Made by a program: the position numbers and the translations under genes
Assembly: GCA_965662735.1 (NCBI GenBank)
Contig: CBFIIU010000006.1
Location: forward strand, 1-64,000
Length of the DNA: 64,000 bases
Source of the DNA: JAYODZ01 sp965662735
GTDB lineage: Bacteria > Pseudomonadota > Alphaproteobacteria > RS24
Direction of reading: 5' to 3'
Shown: piece after piece, positions 35,470 to 44,420 of the stretch
Position numbering within the stretch: the stretch's first letter is position 1
How the letters are laid out: every line of letters starts with the position of its first letter
The notes under the pieces: model-generated
Database searches by the model: none
The model's input: only the letters and a program-made list of their open reading frames with translations
What the model was told of the DNA's origin: nothing

Positions 35470-36246
35470 ATGTTTTTCTTTCCTTTGCGTGATGACAATG
35501 AAACCCTGCAAACGCCCCATATTACTTGGGTCATTTTGCTGAGTTGTGTGGTCGCATTCATCTGGCAGATGAGCTTGGGGCGCGAAGAGCAATTGGTCAT
35601 CTTTGCATATGGCATGATCCCGGCGCGGCTGTTCGGTCTCTCCGACTTTCCATCTGAAATTGCCAATGTGCCAGCGTGGACAACGCTTGTGTCGTCGATG
35701 TTTCTGCATGGCGGGTTTATGCATTTGGCCGGCAATATGCTGTATCTCTGGATCTTTGCAGATAATGTTGAGGATAGCTGTGGTCGGGCTAAATTCGTTG
35801 CCCTGTATCTGTTCAGTGGGATCGCCGCCGCCTTGTCGCAAGCCGCCATAGACCCACAATCGGTTACGCCAATGATCGGCGCGTCAGGCGCCATTGCCGG
35901 CACATTAGGCGCTTATTTAATGTTGCACCCGCAAGCCAATGTGCGATGCCTGATCGGCATTTTCATTTTCTTCCGCATGATCAATATTCCCGCCTTCATT
36001 GTTCTGGGGGGCTGGATCGCCTTGCAATTTTTAAATCTCGGACAGACCGAGAGCAATGTCGCTTATGTTGCCCATATTGGTGGTTTCGTCGCCGGAATGG
36101 CACTGATCCCCTTTATGCGTCGTCCTGGGGTGGCCCTATTTGCGGCGGGCCGAAGTCGCGCTTTTGAGCTCTCGACCATGCGCCGCCATGTTCCCCAGAT
36201 CCCGCCATTATCCCAGCGCCCGCGCGCCAATCCTTGGGATAAGTAA
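35470..36246 (+). CDS. Rhomboid-family intramembrane serine protease
   Basis: This 258-residue protein with six or more membrane helices has the rhomboid dyad: Ser139 in GASGAIAG and His202 in VAHIGGFVAGM, plus the oxyanion-side HGGFMHLAGNM. It cleaves membrane proteins within the bilayer. The substrate is unknown. It lies 37 bp after the M16 pair and before a single-helix protein, all on one strand, so it may belong to the same transcript. Confidence 0.94.
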   Translation: MFFFPLRDDNETLQTPHITWVILLSCVVAFIWQMSLGREEQLVIFAYGMIPARLFGLSDFPSEIANVPAWTTLVSSMFLHGGFMHLAGNMLYLWIFADNVEDSCGRAKFVALYLFSGIAAALSQAAIDPQSVTPMIGASGAIAGTLGAYLMLHPQANVRCLIGIFIFFRMINIPAFIVLGGWIALQFLNLGQTESNVAYVAHIGGFVAGMALIPFMRRPGVALFAAGRSRAFELSTMRRHVPQIPPLSQRPRANPWDK

Positions 36247-36306
36247 ATATTTAAAGATTTGATTGCCACAGTGCTTGTGGCTAGGATGTCGTGAAAAGGA
36301 GCGGCT

Positions 36307-36882
36307 ATGGATTTCGACAGGCTCATCTCATCTATTCGGCTATTCATCGAGGATAATCCAGAAAAGCTCGCAGCAGCAGCGGCCTTGATCGCCGTGATGT
36401 TGCTATTGGTTTTATTTTACCGATCTCAAAACGCGCCCAAAGCGGCTCAAAAGAAGACAAGCCCCATTATGCGCCCTGATGCGGGTCTTTCTGCGCCAGA
36501 TCTAGATCCATCCGCTCCGCTTACCGACGATCCTTTTGCGCCGCTGACCCCATTCGATGATTTGCAATTTGCAAATGGTGCCGATCATAGCGCCACAATG
36601 GAGGGCGCCTCACCGTTAAAACCGGCCACGATCACCCCGGCGAGTATTGCCGAGCAGTTTGCGGCCATTGATGCATTGGAGCGCGGAGAAAAGAGCGGAG
36701 ATCAGCAGGCAGAACGACCGATCGCGACCGTCGATGACCCCGAGCGTCGGGCTGCTTTAGCCCAAATTGAAGCGGAGCTATTGTCGATCCGGCGTCTCTA
36801 CCAAGCGCGACTCATCGCACCGGAAATATATCTCCTCAAAAGCCGGCAGATCGCCCGAAAATTAACCGCGTTATCGAGCTGA
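36307..36882 (+). CDS. Unknown single-helix membrane protein with SHOCT-like C-terminus
   Basis: I do not recognise a named family. One membrane helix lies at about residues 20-38 (AAAAALIAVMLLLVLFYR), followed by a proline- and aspartate-rich linker of about 90 residues and a helical C-terminus. The last 40 residues (LAQIEAELLSIRRLYQARL, then IAPEIYLLKSRQIARKL) resemble short oligomerisation modules of the SHOCT type, in which a Leu-Tyr-x-x-Gly/Arg-Leu-Ile turn joins two helices. aaaaggag precedes the ATG. It could organise or tether proteins at the inner membrane. Being next to rhomboid, it might be its substrate, but nothing in the sequence shows this. Confidence 0.75.
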   Translation: MDFDRLISSIRLFIEDNPEKLAAAAALIAVMLLLVLFYRSQNAPKAAQKKTSPIMRPDAGLSAPDLDPSAPLTDDPFAPLTPFDDLQFANGADHSATMEGASPLKPATITPASIAEQFAAIDALERGEKSGDQQAERPIATVDDPERRAALAQIEAELLSIRRLYQARLIAPEIYLLKSRQIARKLTALSS

Positions 36883-36901
36883 GAATTCCAGCGCCGAAAC
36901 A

Positions 36902-37288
36902 TTAGCGGTCGACATTAAACTCGGCGATTTGGCTAATCGTATCTGTGATCACCTCACGTGCAATGCGCGGCATGTGTTCATTGACCCACGCTTCCAGCAG
37001 CGGACGCAACACTTCCGTTACCGACTCGCGGATGACGTCGCGCGACTGATCCGTATCAAAGACACTGGAAAACCGCAAAAATTGCGCCCGAAGTGTGATC
37101 AATGCTTCTTCGCTGATGGCGAGATCAAGATCTTGGACATAGCGATCCAACTCATCTGCTGTCATATTAGGCGCATCCGGTCGACCCGATTGGCGCACGG
37201 CTTCCCCGACGCTATCTTCCGCCTCTGCCAACAGTAATTCGATCGATTGCCGAAATTCGGATTCGGTTTTCTCAGTCGTTGCGCTCAT
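36902..37288 (-). CDS. PopZ/DUF2497-like small acidic protein
   Basis: The 128-residue product (ATG at 37288, ribosome site ggaggt) begins with a helix (SEFRQSIELLLAEAEDS), has an acidic middle, and ends with RPLLEAWVNEHMPRIAREV, then ITDTISQIAEF. This C-terminal segment resembles the conserved helix of PopZ (DUF2497), which self-assembles at cell poles. The N-terminal helix is at the position where PopZ binds clients. The long proline-rich linker of Caulobacter PopZ is absent. PopZ genes are usually beside valS; this one is not. The call is a resemblance and not proven. Confidence 0.5.
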   Translation of the reverse strand: MSATTEKTESEFRQSIELLLAEAEDSVGEAVRQSGRPDAPNMTADELDRYVQDLDLAISEEALITLRAQFLRFSSVFDTDQSRDVIRESVTEVLRPLLEAWVNEHMPRIAREVITDTISQIAEFNVDR

Positions 37289-37433
37289 AGCCACCTCCAA
37301 GGCCCCTAACATGACGGGTTTTTACTCAAACAGCAAGATTGCGGCTTGTCTGAGCGGGAATTTTCACACATGATTAAGGGGGTAAAGCGGTCGCGCACTG
37401 GCGCAGTCGCAGTGACTAAAGTTGGAGGGGATG

Positions 37434-38270
37434 ATGTCAGCACTCACAATCTCGCCCGTTTCAGGCGGCGTCGGCGTAGAAATCACAAATGTTAATCTCG
37501 GGGATGAGTTAAGCAATTCAGATTTTGCTGCTATTCGCGATGCGTTTGTCGAACATGGTTTGATTTTCTTTCGCGATCAGGAATTAACGCCAGAACAGCA
37601 CATTGCCTTCGCACGGCGCTGGGGCGACATTAATATTAATCGGTTTTTCGCTAAAGTTCCTGGCTACACCGAAATTGCCGAGGTTCGAAAAGAACCGGGC
37701 GATATCGTCAATATAGGGGGGGGCTGGCACACCGACCATTCCTACGACCACATTCCCGCTATGGGCTCAATTTTAATCGCTCGAGAAACCCCGCCAGTTG
37801 GCGGCGATACATTGTTTTCGTGCATGTACCGCGCCTATGACACTTTGTCGGCTGGGATGAAAGAAACCTTAGAGGGGATGCGTGCCGTTCATTCAAGTCG
37901 GCATATTTTTGGCGAACAATCGGACTATGTAAAAGGCGCCGGAGATCGACTGGAGAATAGTGATCAGGCGGTTCAAGATGCCATCCATCCTGTCATTATC
38001 CAGCATCCCGAAAGTGGCCGCAAAGCACTTTACGTCAATCCTGCTTTTACCTTGCGATTTGATGGATGGACCGATCGCGAGTCGCGACCATTACTCGATT
38101 TCTTATATCAGCATGCCGTGACGCCAGAGCATACGACACGCTTTCAATGGAAGCCCGGCTCCATTGCATTTTGGGACAATCGGGCCACCTGGCATTTTGC
38201 CCTGAATGACTATCATGGCGCCCGACGTGTCATGCATCGGATTACAATCGAGGGCTCTGAATTATCGTAA
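37434..38270 (+). CDS. TauD/TfdA-family 2-oxoglutarate-dependent dioxygenase
   Basis: This 278-residue non-haem iron enzyme has the facial triad His99, Asp101 (GWHTDHSYD) and His254 (WDNRATWHFALNDYHG). An Arg in the following GARRVMHRITIEG binds 2-oxoglutarate. The family oxidises taurine, aryloxyacids, alkyl sulfates and similar compounds. The sequence does not identify which. Two ATGs stand side by side (37431, 37434). The second gives better spacing from ggagggg. It is monocistronic and ends 16 bp from the convergent phoB. Confidence 0.93.
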   Translation: MSALTISPVSGGVGVEITNVNLGDELSNSDFAAIRDAFVEHGLIFFRDQELTPEQHIAFARRWGDININRFFAKVPGYTEIAEVRKEPGDIVNIGGGWHTDHSYDHIPAMGSILIARETPPVGGDTLFSCMYRAYDTLSAGMKETLEGMRAVHSSRHIFGEQSDYVKGAGDRLENSDQAVQDAIHPVIIQHPESGRKALYVNPAFTLRFDGWTDRESRPLLDFLYQHAVTPEHTTRFQWKPGSIAFWDNRATWHFALNDYHGARRVMHRITIEGSELS

Positions 38271-38286
38271 AGCCGGCGAGATCGCT

Positions 38287-38982
38287 TTATTTTTTGAGGG
38301 GCTCTGTGAGGGCGTAACCCATACCGCGGACGGTACGGATCATGTCAGGTTTATCCCCGATCTGATTGATAGCGCGGCGCAGTCGGCTCATATGCACGTC
38401 AACCGTGCGTTCATCAACGTAAATACCATGGCCCCAAACCCGATCGAGCAATTGCTCCCGCGAAAAAACCCGCTCGGGCCGTTCGATCAAAACGCACAGA
38501 AGCTGAAATTCCTTGGAGCCGAGATGAATATCAATCCCGTCTCGGCTGACCCGCATGGTCTCTGGATTTAACTCTAGGCCATGAAATGACAAGCCGTCGC
38601 GCATCAGGCTCGGGCGCGCCCGCCGCAAGAGCGCATTAATACGCGAGACCAGCTCACGCGGCGAAAAAGGCTTGGTCACATAATCATCGGCGCCACTATC
38701 GAGGCCGAGCGAGCGATCCCCCTCTTCGCCGCGCGCTGATAACATGATGATCGGCATCAACCGCGTTTCGGACCGCGCCCGCAATTCTCGACAAACATCG
38801 ATACCCGAAGCTTCCGGCATCATCCAATCGAGAATGACCAAATCAGGTTGGTGCTCTTCCACACATTCAATCGCCTCTCGGCCATTTTGAGCCGTGATGA
38901 CCTCATAGCCCGCCTTGGTGATGTTATACTGGAGCAACTCGCGCTGAGCCGGTTCGTCATCAACAACTAAAATTTTGGTCAT
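38287..38982 (-). CDS. phoB: Phosphate regulon response regulator PhoB
   Basis: The 231-residue OmpR-type regulator has a receiver domain with the acidic pair VVDDE, phosphorylated Asp52 (LVILDWMMPE), and Lys in the DDYVTKPFS loop. The winged-helix domain ends with the recognition part ERTVDVHMSRLRRAINQ and RTVRGMGYAL. I use the ATG at 38982 (MTKILVVDD). It is the last gene of the pst operon, 32 bp after phoU, and should bind the Pho boxes upstream of pstS. Confidence 0.97.
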   Translation of the reverse strand: MTKILVVDDEPAQRELLQYNITKAGYEVITAQNGREAIECVEEHQPDLVILDWMMPEASGIDVCRELRARSETRLMPIIMLSARGEEGDRSLGLDSGADDYVTKPFSPRELVSRINALLRRARPSLMRDGLSFHGLELNPETMRVSRDGIDIHLGSKEFQLLCVLIERPERVFSREQLLDRVWGHGIYVDERTVDVHMSRLRRAINQIGDKPDMIRTVRGMGYALTEPLKK

Positions 38983-39014
38983 TGTTCCACTGTGTCTAGT
39001 GCCATCAAATAAGG

Positions 39015-39716
39015 TCACACCTCCCTGATAGAGCTCGACACATCGGCCTTTGCACGCTCATCTTGAGGCATTTCACCGGAGACCAAAAATTCAACTTGCT
39101 CCGCAATATTCGTCGCAAAGTCTCCCATACGTTCAATGTTCTTGGCAACAAAAAGTAAATGCGAGCCGATCGTTGCATTCTCAGGCGCAGCACTAATGGC
39201 ATCGAGTAACTCGCGGAATAAAGCGGTGTGTAACTGATCAACTTCAATATCGGCCTCGCGAACACGCGCTGCTTTAATCGTGTCCATTGTTAAACATGCG
39301 TCCATCACCTCTCCCAACATGGATTGGACCAAGTGGGCCATCTCCGTCACCCGCGAGAGCGATTCGCCGTCAATCGGGTCGGGCAGAATAACCTTGCACC
39401 GTTTGGCAATATTCTTTGCATAGTCACCAACCCGCTCAAGCGCCCCTGCAATTTTCAGAACAGCAATGATACGGCGTAAGTCTTGGGCCATTGGTGCGCG
39501 CAAGGCGATCAGGAGAATGGCCTGCTCATTTAGCGCGGCTTCCAGTTGATCCAGCTCGTGGTCCCGCGCAATCAGGGCATCAAGAGGCGCCGTTTGCCGC
39601 TGCTCAATACATTTGCAAACTTCAGCTAGCTGTGCCTCCGCTAGGCCTCCCAGCTTCGCCAAACTTTGATTTACTGCAGCAAAATCCTGATCAAACGCAC
39701 TTAGAATATGAGACAT
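39015..39716 (-). CDS. phoU: Phosphate transport regulator PhoU
   Basis: This 233-residue helical protein has the two PhoU repeats, each with an acidic metal-binding motif: ALERVGDYAKNIAKR at about 90-105 and NIERMGDFATNIAEQ near the C-terminus. It links PstSCAB transport state to PhoR and represses the regulon when phosphate is ample. It begins 3 bp after the pstB stop, so the two are translationally linked. Confidence 0.97.
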   Translation of the reverse strand: MSHILSAFDQDFAAVNQSLAKLGGLAEAQLAEVCKCIEQRQTAPLDALIARDHELDQLEAALNEQAILLIALRAPMAQDLRRIIAVLKIAGALERVGDYAKNIAKRCKVILPDPIDGESLSRVTEMAHLVQSMLGEVMDACLTMDTIKAARVREADIEVDQLHTALFRELLDAISAAPENATIGSHLLFVAKNIERMGDFATNIAEQVEFLVSGEMPQDERAKADVSSSIREV

Positions 39717-39719
39717 AAC

Positions 39720-40544
39720 TTATCCAATCTTCCCAGAAATATATGCTTCGGTTTGCGGGTTGCTCGGGCGCGTAAAAATTGTTGCGGTGTCGCCCATTTC
39801 GACCAATTCACCCATATGAAAATAGGCCGTCTTTTGCGATATCCGCGCGGCTTGTTGCATCGAATGCGTGACAATCACAATGGTCAATTGCTGGCTGAGC
39901 TCGGTAATTAATTCCTCAATAATCGCGGTCGCAATCGGATCGAGGGCAGAACAAGGCTCGTCCATCAATAAAACAGTCGGGCTGACGGCAATGGCGCGTG
40001 CAATGCACAGGCGTTGCTGCTGTCCACCCGAAAGACCCGAGCCAATCGCATCTAAGCGATCTTTGACCTCATCCCAGAGGCCCGCACGTTGCAAACTGGT
40101 TGCGACAATTTCATCGAGATCCGCTTTGCTTTCCGCCAAACCATGAATACGGGGTCCATAGGCGACATTATCGTAAATGGATTTGGGAAATGGGTTGGGC
40201 TTTTGAAATACCATTCCCATTTGCGCGCGAAGTTCCACCACGTCCACTGAGGGATCATAAATATTTTGATCCTCAAGCTGAATAGTACCTGTCACGCGAC
40301 AATTGGCGATGACATCATTCATTCGGTTAAAGCATCGCAAGAAGGTCGATTTTCCACAGCCCGACGGACCAATAAAGGAGATCACGGCATTGGGTTGAAT
40401 ATCGATGGAAATATTTTTAATGGCATGTGTCTCGCCATAAAAAACATCGACACCTCGGGCGAACATTTTTGTGTCTGGGGACTGGCTTGGTGTTGACATC
40501 ATCGCGGATCCATCTGTTTCATGCGGGAGAGGGGTTTTGAGCAT
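39720..40544 (-). CDS. pstB: Phosphate ABC transporter ATP-binding protein
   Basis: This 274-residue ATPase has Walker A GPSGCGKS, signature LSGGQQQRLCIARA, Walker B VLLMDEPCSALDP and switch His in VIVTHSMQQAARIS. The ATG at 40544 follows the pstA stop after a single base (TAA-A-ATG), with AAGGA about 8 nt upstream. The first 30 residues (MLKTPLPHETDG) are an extension beyond the usual PstB start. A start at the ATG pair near 40501 would be conventional but has no ribosome site. Confidence 0.96.
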   Translation of the reverse strand: MLKTPLPHETDGSAMMSTPSQSPDTKMFARGVDVFYGETHAIKNISIDIQPNAVISFIGPSGCGKSTFLRCFNRMNDVIANCRVTGTIQLEDQNIYDPSVDVVELRAQMGMVFQKPNPFPKSIYDNVAYGPRIHGLAESKADLDEIVATSLQRAGLWDEVKDRLDAIGSGLSGGQQQRLCIARAIAVSPTVLLMDEPCSALDPIATAIIEELITELSQQLTIVIVTHSMQQAARISQKTAYFHMGELVEMGDTATIFTRPSNPQTEAYISGKIG

Positions 40545-40545
40545 T

Positions 40546-41817
40546 TTACCATGTCCTTTCGAAGCGACGGCGCAGATAGATTGCAACCGCATTCATCGTC
40601 AATAGGAAGGTAATTAAAATAACAATGGCCGCTGATGTTCGGGCCATAAATGCGCGTTCGGGATTATTGGCCCACATATAAATTTGTGCCGGCAAAACAG
40701 TGGCTTTTTCGACAATTTCCGTAGGGGTGTCGACGATAAAGGCCATCATCCCGATCATCAATAGGGGCGCAGTTTCACCCGCAGCCTGCGCCAGCCCGAT
40801 AATGGTTCCGGTTAAAATTCCAGGCAGGGCCAGTGGTAAAACATGGTGCCAAATCACCTGCAAGGGCGAAGCGCCGACACCAAGGGCTGCCTGACGAATG
40901 CTGGGCGGGACGGCCGCCAGGGCTGCGCGCGAGGCTATGATAATTGTGGGCAACGTCATCAAGGCCAACACCAAACCGCCCACCAGCGGAGATGACCGCG
41001 GCATTTGGAAAAAATTGATAAATACTGCAAGACCAAGAAGACCAAACACAATCGACGGCACAGCCGCAAGATTATTGATGTTCACCTCGATAATATCCGT
41101 GATGCGATTGCGCGGGGCGAGCTCTTGAAGATAGATCGCCGTTAGGACACCAAGCGGCAAACATACCGCCAGCGTCACCAACAGGGTCATCAGGGTGCCC
41201 ACCAGTGCACTGCGAATGCCGGCGAGCTCTGGTTCGCGACTATCGCCATTAATGAAGAGCGCAATGGCAAATTTACGTGACAGGCGCCCATCGGCCTCTA
41301 ATCTCTCGATCCAGCGGAGATCTCGATCAGAAACAACCCGATCACTCTCAGGTAAATTTCGATCAATCAATCCTTTGACCAATTGATCGACATCATCGGA
41401 AACGGGGACCTCAACAGCGTAGGACTGCCCGGCCATTAAAGGCTTATCCGATAGCTGCCGCGCTGCTGCATCGGGTGCGCCGATCGAGAGTAACTGCCCT
41501 AATGCGCGCTTGTCCCGTCGACCTGTGACCTCTGGAAACAAATCAAAAAATGCGGTGCGGGTGAGTTGTCGCCAATCGAGCGCATCGCGCTCTTCGTCAG
41601 AGAGTTCGCCACCCTCGGCTGACGCCGGCACCATGACCTCCAGGCGGACTTCGATTTGCGTGAAAGCCGGTAGGGCTGACATGCCAATGCTGCCAAGCAG
41701 GGTAAATAAAATCAGCACGGCTGTCGACACTGCGGCAATTCCCAGGCGGCGGAACCGCCGTTCGGCATTTTTGCGTTTTTGGAGACGACGTTGATAATCG
41801 GTGCCTAAACCAGCCAT
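40546..41817 (-). CDS. pstA: Phosphate ABC transporter permease PstA (long, DUF3333 type)
   Basis: The permease has about 423 residues, against about 290 in E. coli. After a first helix (AAVSTAVLILFTLLGSIGM) there is a periplasmic insert of about 150 residues, which I identify as the DUF3333-type N-terminal domain found in alphaproteobacterial PstA. The core permease follows, with the EAA-type loop AALAAVPPSIRQAALGVGASPLQVIWHHVLP. Start: ATG 41817 (10 nt from GAGGAG) or ATG 41826 (1 nt from it, overlapping the pstC stop). Confidence 0.94.
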   Translation of the reverse strand: MAGLGTDYQRRLQKRKNAERRFRRLGIAAVSTAVLILFTLLGSIGMSALPAFTQIEVRLEVMVPASAEGGELSDEERDALDWRQLTRTAFFDLFPEVTGRRDKRALGQLLSIGAPDAAARQLSDKPLMAGQSYAVEVPVSDDVDQLVKGLIDRNLPESDRVVSDRDLRWIERLEADGRLSRKFAIALFINGDSREPELAGIRSALVGTLMTLLVTLAVCLPLGVLTAIYLQELAPRNRITDIIEVNINNLAAVPSIVFGLLGLAVFINFFQMPRSSPLVGGLVLALMTLPTIIIASRAALAAVPPSIRQAALGVGASPLQVIWHHVLPLALPGILTGTIIGLAQAAGETAPLLMIGMMAFIVDTPTEIVEKATVLPAQIYMWANNPERAFMARTSAAIVILITFLLTMNAVAIYLRRRFERTW

Positions 41818-41818
41818 C

Positions 41819-43195
41819 TTATTCATACTCCTCACGGAACCGGCGAACCACATAGAGGGCGATCACATTCAGCGCCAGTGTGATTAAAAAGAGCATCATC
41901 CCCAAGGCAAACGCCGCCAGCGTTTTGGGACTATCAAATTCTTGGTCGCCGACCAACAACATCACAATTTGAACCGTGATCGTGGTGACCGACTCGAGCG
42001 GATTGGCGGTCAAATTCGCGGCAACGCCGGCCGCCATCACCACGATCATGGTTTCGCCAATGGCCCGCGAAATAGCGAGCAAGATAGCGCTAACAATTCC
42101 AGGCAAGGCAGCAGGAAGAACAACTTGACGGATGGTCTCGGCGGAAGTGGCACCCAAAGCTGCCGACCCATCGCGCAAGGTTTGCGGGACAGCGCGGATC
42201 ACATCATCGGATAGGGAGGAGACAAAGGGAATAATCATAATGCCCATTACCAACCCTGCGGCCAAAGCGGACTCGGATGAGACCGCTAACCCCAGTTGTG
42301 CGCCACCATCGCGCAAGAGCGGCGCCACGACAATGGCCGCAAAAAATCCATACACTACCGTGGGGATACCGGCCAAAAGCTCAAGCGCGGGTTTAATCAC
42401 CGACCGAACAGATGATGTGGCATATTCAGACAAGTAAATCGCCGTCATAACGCCGATCGGTACCGCAACACACATGGCCAAAAAAGTAATCAGAAGCGTT
42501 CCTGCAAAAAGTGGAATTGCCCCAAATGCGCCCGAGCTTCCAGCTTGGTCAGCCCGAATGGCCATTTGTGGGCTCCATTTCAGGCCCGTTAAAAACTCGG
42601 AGACCGAGACCGTTTCAAAAAAGCGCAGCGTTTCAAAAAGGAGCGATAAGATAATGCCAATTGTCGTCAAAATAGCGATGATTGAAGCAATGATCATGAC
42701 AATCAAGGTCAATCGTTCAAGGTGATGGCGCGCGGTGAAGCGAACCGACACACGACGAAGCGCCCACATAAAGCCAACAGCAATACTCGCGACGATTAAG
42801 AGCGTCACGTAGCGTTCGTAGCGCTGCTGCCAGGCATTGATATAATCAACCGCCCCGAGCTCTACATCACTCGCAATGGACGCGTCTAAGCTACCGCTCG
42901 CAAAAGAGAAAACCCGCGCAGCGGTTAATGAACGATCCGCACCCTGAATATCAAATTGTGCCAAATATTGGCTCAAATTATAATCTAACAATAAGGGAGA
43001 AAGACTGATCCAGCTAAAAAGGATCAAGATCGCCGGCAATACCGTCCAGAGGGCAACATAATTGCCGTGAAATACCGAACGAGAGTGCTGTTTTTGAGCT
43101 GAAACCAGCGCTAAATGATGAATTTTGCGCTGGCCAGCATAAAAAGCTAAGAGAGCTATGCCAAGTAAAACCAAGAAAATGGTAGAGTGTGGCAT
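41819..43195 (-). CDS. pstC: Phosphate ABC transporter permease PstC (long form)
   Basis: This 458-residue inner-membrane permease pairs with PstA. Two N-terminal helices (FLVLLGIALLAFYAG and VLPAILILFSWISLSPLLL) precede a soluble section of about 60 residues, an extra domain seen in alphaproteobacterial PstC. The core has the coupling loop VIRAVPQTLRDGSAALGATSAETIRQVVLPAALPGI. AGGAGGG precedes the ATG. The stop overlaps or abuts pstA. Confidence 0.95.
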   Translation of the reverse strand: MPHSTIFLVLLGIALLAFYAGQRKIHHLALVSAQKQHSRSVFHGNYVALWTVLPAILILFSWISLSPLLLDYNLSQYLAQFDIQGADRSLTAARVFSFASGSLDASIASDVELGAVDYINAWQQRYERYVTLLIVASIAVGFMWALRRVSVRFTARHHLERLTLIVMIIASIIAILTTIGIILSLLFETLRFFETVSVSEFLTGLKWSPQMAIRADQAGSSGAFGAIPLFAGTLLITFLAMCVAVPIGVMTAIYLSEYATSSVRSVIKPALELLAGIPTVVYGFFAAIVVAPLLRDGGAQLGLAVSSESALAAGLVMGIMIIPFVSSLSDDVIRAVPQTLRDGSAALGATSAETIRQVVLPAALPGIVSAILLAISRAIGETMIVVMAAGVAANLTANPLESVTTITVQIVMLLVGDQEFDSPKTLAAFALGMMLFLITLALNVIALYVVRRFREEYE

Positions 43196-43227
43196 GAGCC
43201 CTCCTAGACTGTTCTTTCGAGTTTAAC

Positions 43228-44277
43228 CTACATCGACAGCTTTGTCAGGTTCTTAACGTTCTGACGGATCTTATCACGATCACCTGTGGGAAGCGGAATG
43301 AGACCTTTCTCAACAAGGTAACCGTCTGAGCCATAGGCACGCTCACTGGTGAATTCAGTCGCGAATTCTTGCAGACCAGGCACTGTGCCCACATGTGCGA
43401 GCTTGATGTAGAAATAAAGTGAGCGGGAAATATTGTATTTTCCGCCAGCAATATTTTCAAATGTTGGCTCCAGACCATTAACGATCGCGCCCTGGATTTT
43501 CTCAGCATTTTGATCCAGGAAGCTGTAACCAAACACACCGNNNNNNNNNNNNNNNNNNNNNNNNNNNNNNNNNNNNNNNNNNNNNNNNNNNNNNNNNNNN
43601 NNNNNNNNNNNNNNNNNNNNNNNNNNNNNNNNNNNNNNNNNNNNNNNNNNNNNNNNNNNNNNNNNNNNNNNNNNNNNNNNNNNNNNNNNNNNNNCACCGC
43701 CTTCAACAGCAAGCTCCTGAAACGCATCGCGCGTTCCGGATGTGGGGGGTGGGCCCAAAATTTCAATTTTCTTGTTTGGTAAAGCAGGATTGATGTCGGA
43801 CCATTTTTTGTAAGGGTTCGCAATCGGCTCACACCAATCTGATTGGCAGGGCTTATTGGGATCGGGAACTTTTGCTGCTGTTGCAAGATAGATTTCCCGC
43901 AAGGTCAATTTTAACGGCTTAGACTCTTTGCTATTGGCCAAAACGATACCGTCAAAACCGATCACAACTTCGGTCATGTCGATGCCATTCGCTTTACACT
44001 TTTCGAACTCGCTCGATTTAATCCGACGCGACGCATTGGTGATATCAGGATGATTCAAACCAATACCGGCACAGAAAAGCTTCATGCCGCCGCCCGAGCC
44101 CGTGGACTCGATGACAGGTGTCTTGAAAGAGCTGGTCCGACCAAATTGCTCAGCGACAGTAGTCGCAAAAGGAAAAACGGTCGAAGAGCCGACGATTTGG
44201 ATCTGGTCGCGAGCATAGGCCGCGCCAGCAAATAAAGTCCCGCACAATGCTGAGACGATCATTTTCTTGGTGATCAT
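43228..44277 (-). CDS. pstS: Phosphate-binding protein PstS, gap inside
   Basis: This periplasmic phosphate receptor has a signal peptide (MIVSALCGTLFAGAAYA) and phosphate-binding segments IVGSSTVFPFATTVAEQFG, ESTGSGGGMKLFC and PPTSGTRDAFQELAV. A 154-N gap at 43541-43694 hides about 52 codons; the frame continues into GVFGYSFL. I start at the ATG 44277, 8 nt after ggag. A GTG at 44289 overlaps that ribosome site and is rejected. It is the first gene of pstS-C-A-B-phoU-phoB, preceded by two Pho-box-like sites. Confidence 0.95.
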   Translation of the reverse strand: MITKKMIVSALCGTLFAGAAYARDQIQIVGSSTVFPFATTVAEQFGRTSSFKTPVIESTGSGGGMKLFCAGIGLNHPDITNASRRIKSSEFEKCKANGIDMTEVVIGFDGIVLANSKESKPLKLTLREIYLATAAKVPDPNKPCQSDWCEPIANPYKKWSDINPALPNKKIEILGPPPTSGTRDAFQELAVEGGXXXXXXXXXXXXXXXXXXXXXXXXXXXXXXXXXXXXXXXXXXXXXXXXXXXXGVFGYSFLDQNAEKIQGAIVNGLEPTFENIAGGKYNISRSLYFYIKLAHVGTVPGLQEFATEFTSERAYGSDGYLVEKGLIPLPTGDRDKIRQNVKNLTKLSM

Positions 44278-44341
44278 TAAAATCTCCACTCACTTTGATA
44301 AACGCCGGCTCATGACCGGTAGGACGTTATCGAAAGCCGTG

Positions 44342-44381
44342 GCGACATATATGTGACGCAAATATTAAAGTTTTGTGACAA
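44342..44381 (-). promoter_or_regulatory. Two Pho-box-like sites upstream of pstS
   Basis: On the minus strand, ttgtcacaaaactttaat (44381-44364) and gcgtcacatatatgtcgc (44359-44342) match 14 and 13 of 18 positions of the E. coli-type PhoB consensus. Their starts are 22 bp apart, two helical turns, the normal spacing for tandem PhoB dimers. The nearer one ends about 65 bp before the pstS ATG. Confidence 0.75.
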
Positions 44382-44391
44382 GCCCCGGCCT

Positions 44392-44407
44392 CCCCCTATA
44401 TAGGGGG
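44392..44407. promoter_or_regulatory. 16-bp perfect palindrome between phoR and pstS
   Basis: ccccctatataggggg is fully self-complementary. It lies 14 bp past the phoR stop and about 10 bp upstream of the distal Pho box. There is no T-run, so it is a weak terminator candidate. It may bind a regulator. Confidence 0.5.
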
Positions 44408-44420
44408 ATAAATATCAGTT

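Noticed and set aside
36258..36285. Terminator after the rhomboid gene
   Set aside because: gccaca and tgtggc can pair over 6 bp but there is no T-run, and the next gene is close and co-directional.
37422..37433. TTG start for the TauD-family gene
   Set aside because: The TTG lies within the ribosome site itself; the ATG at 37434 has proper spacing.
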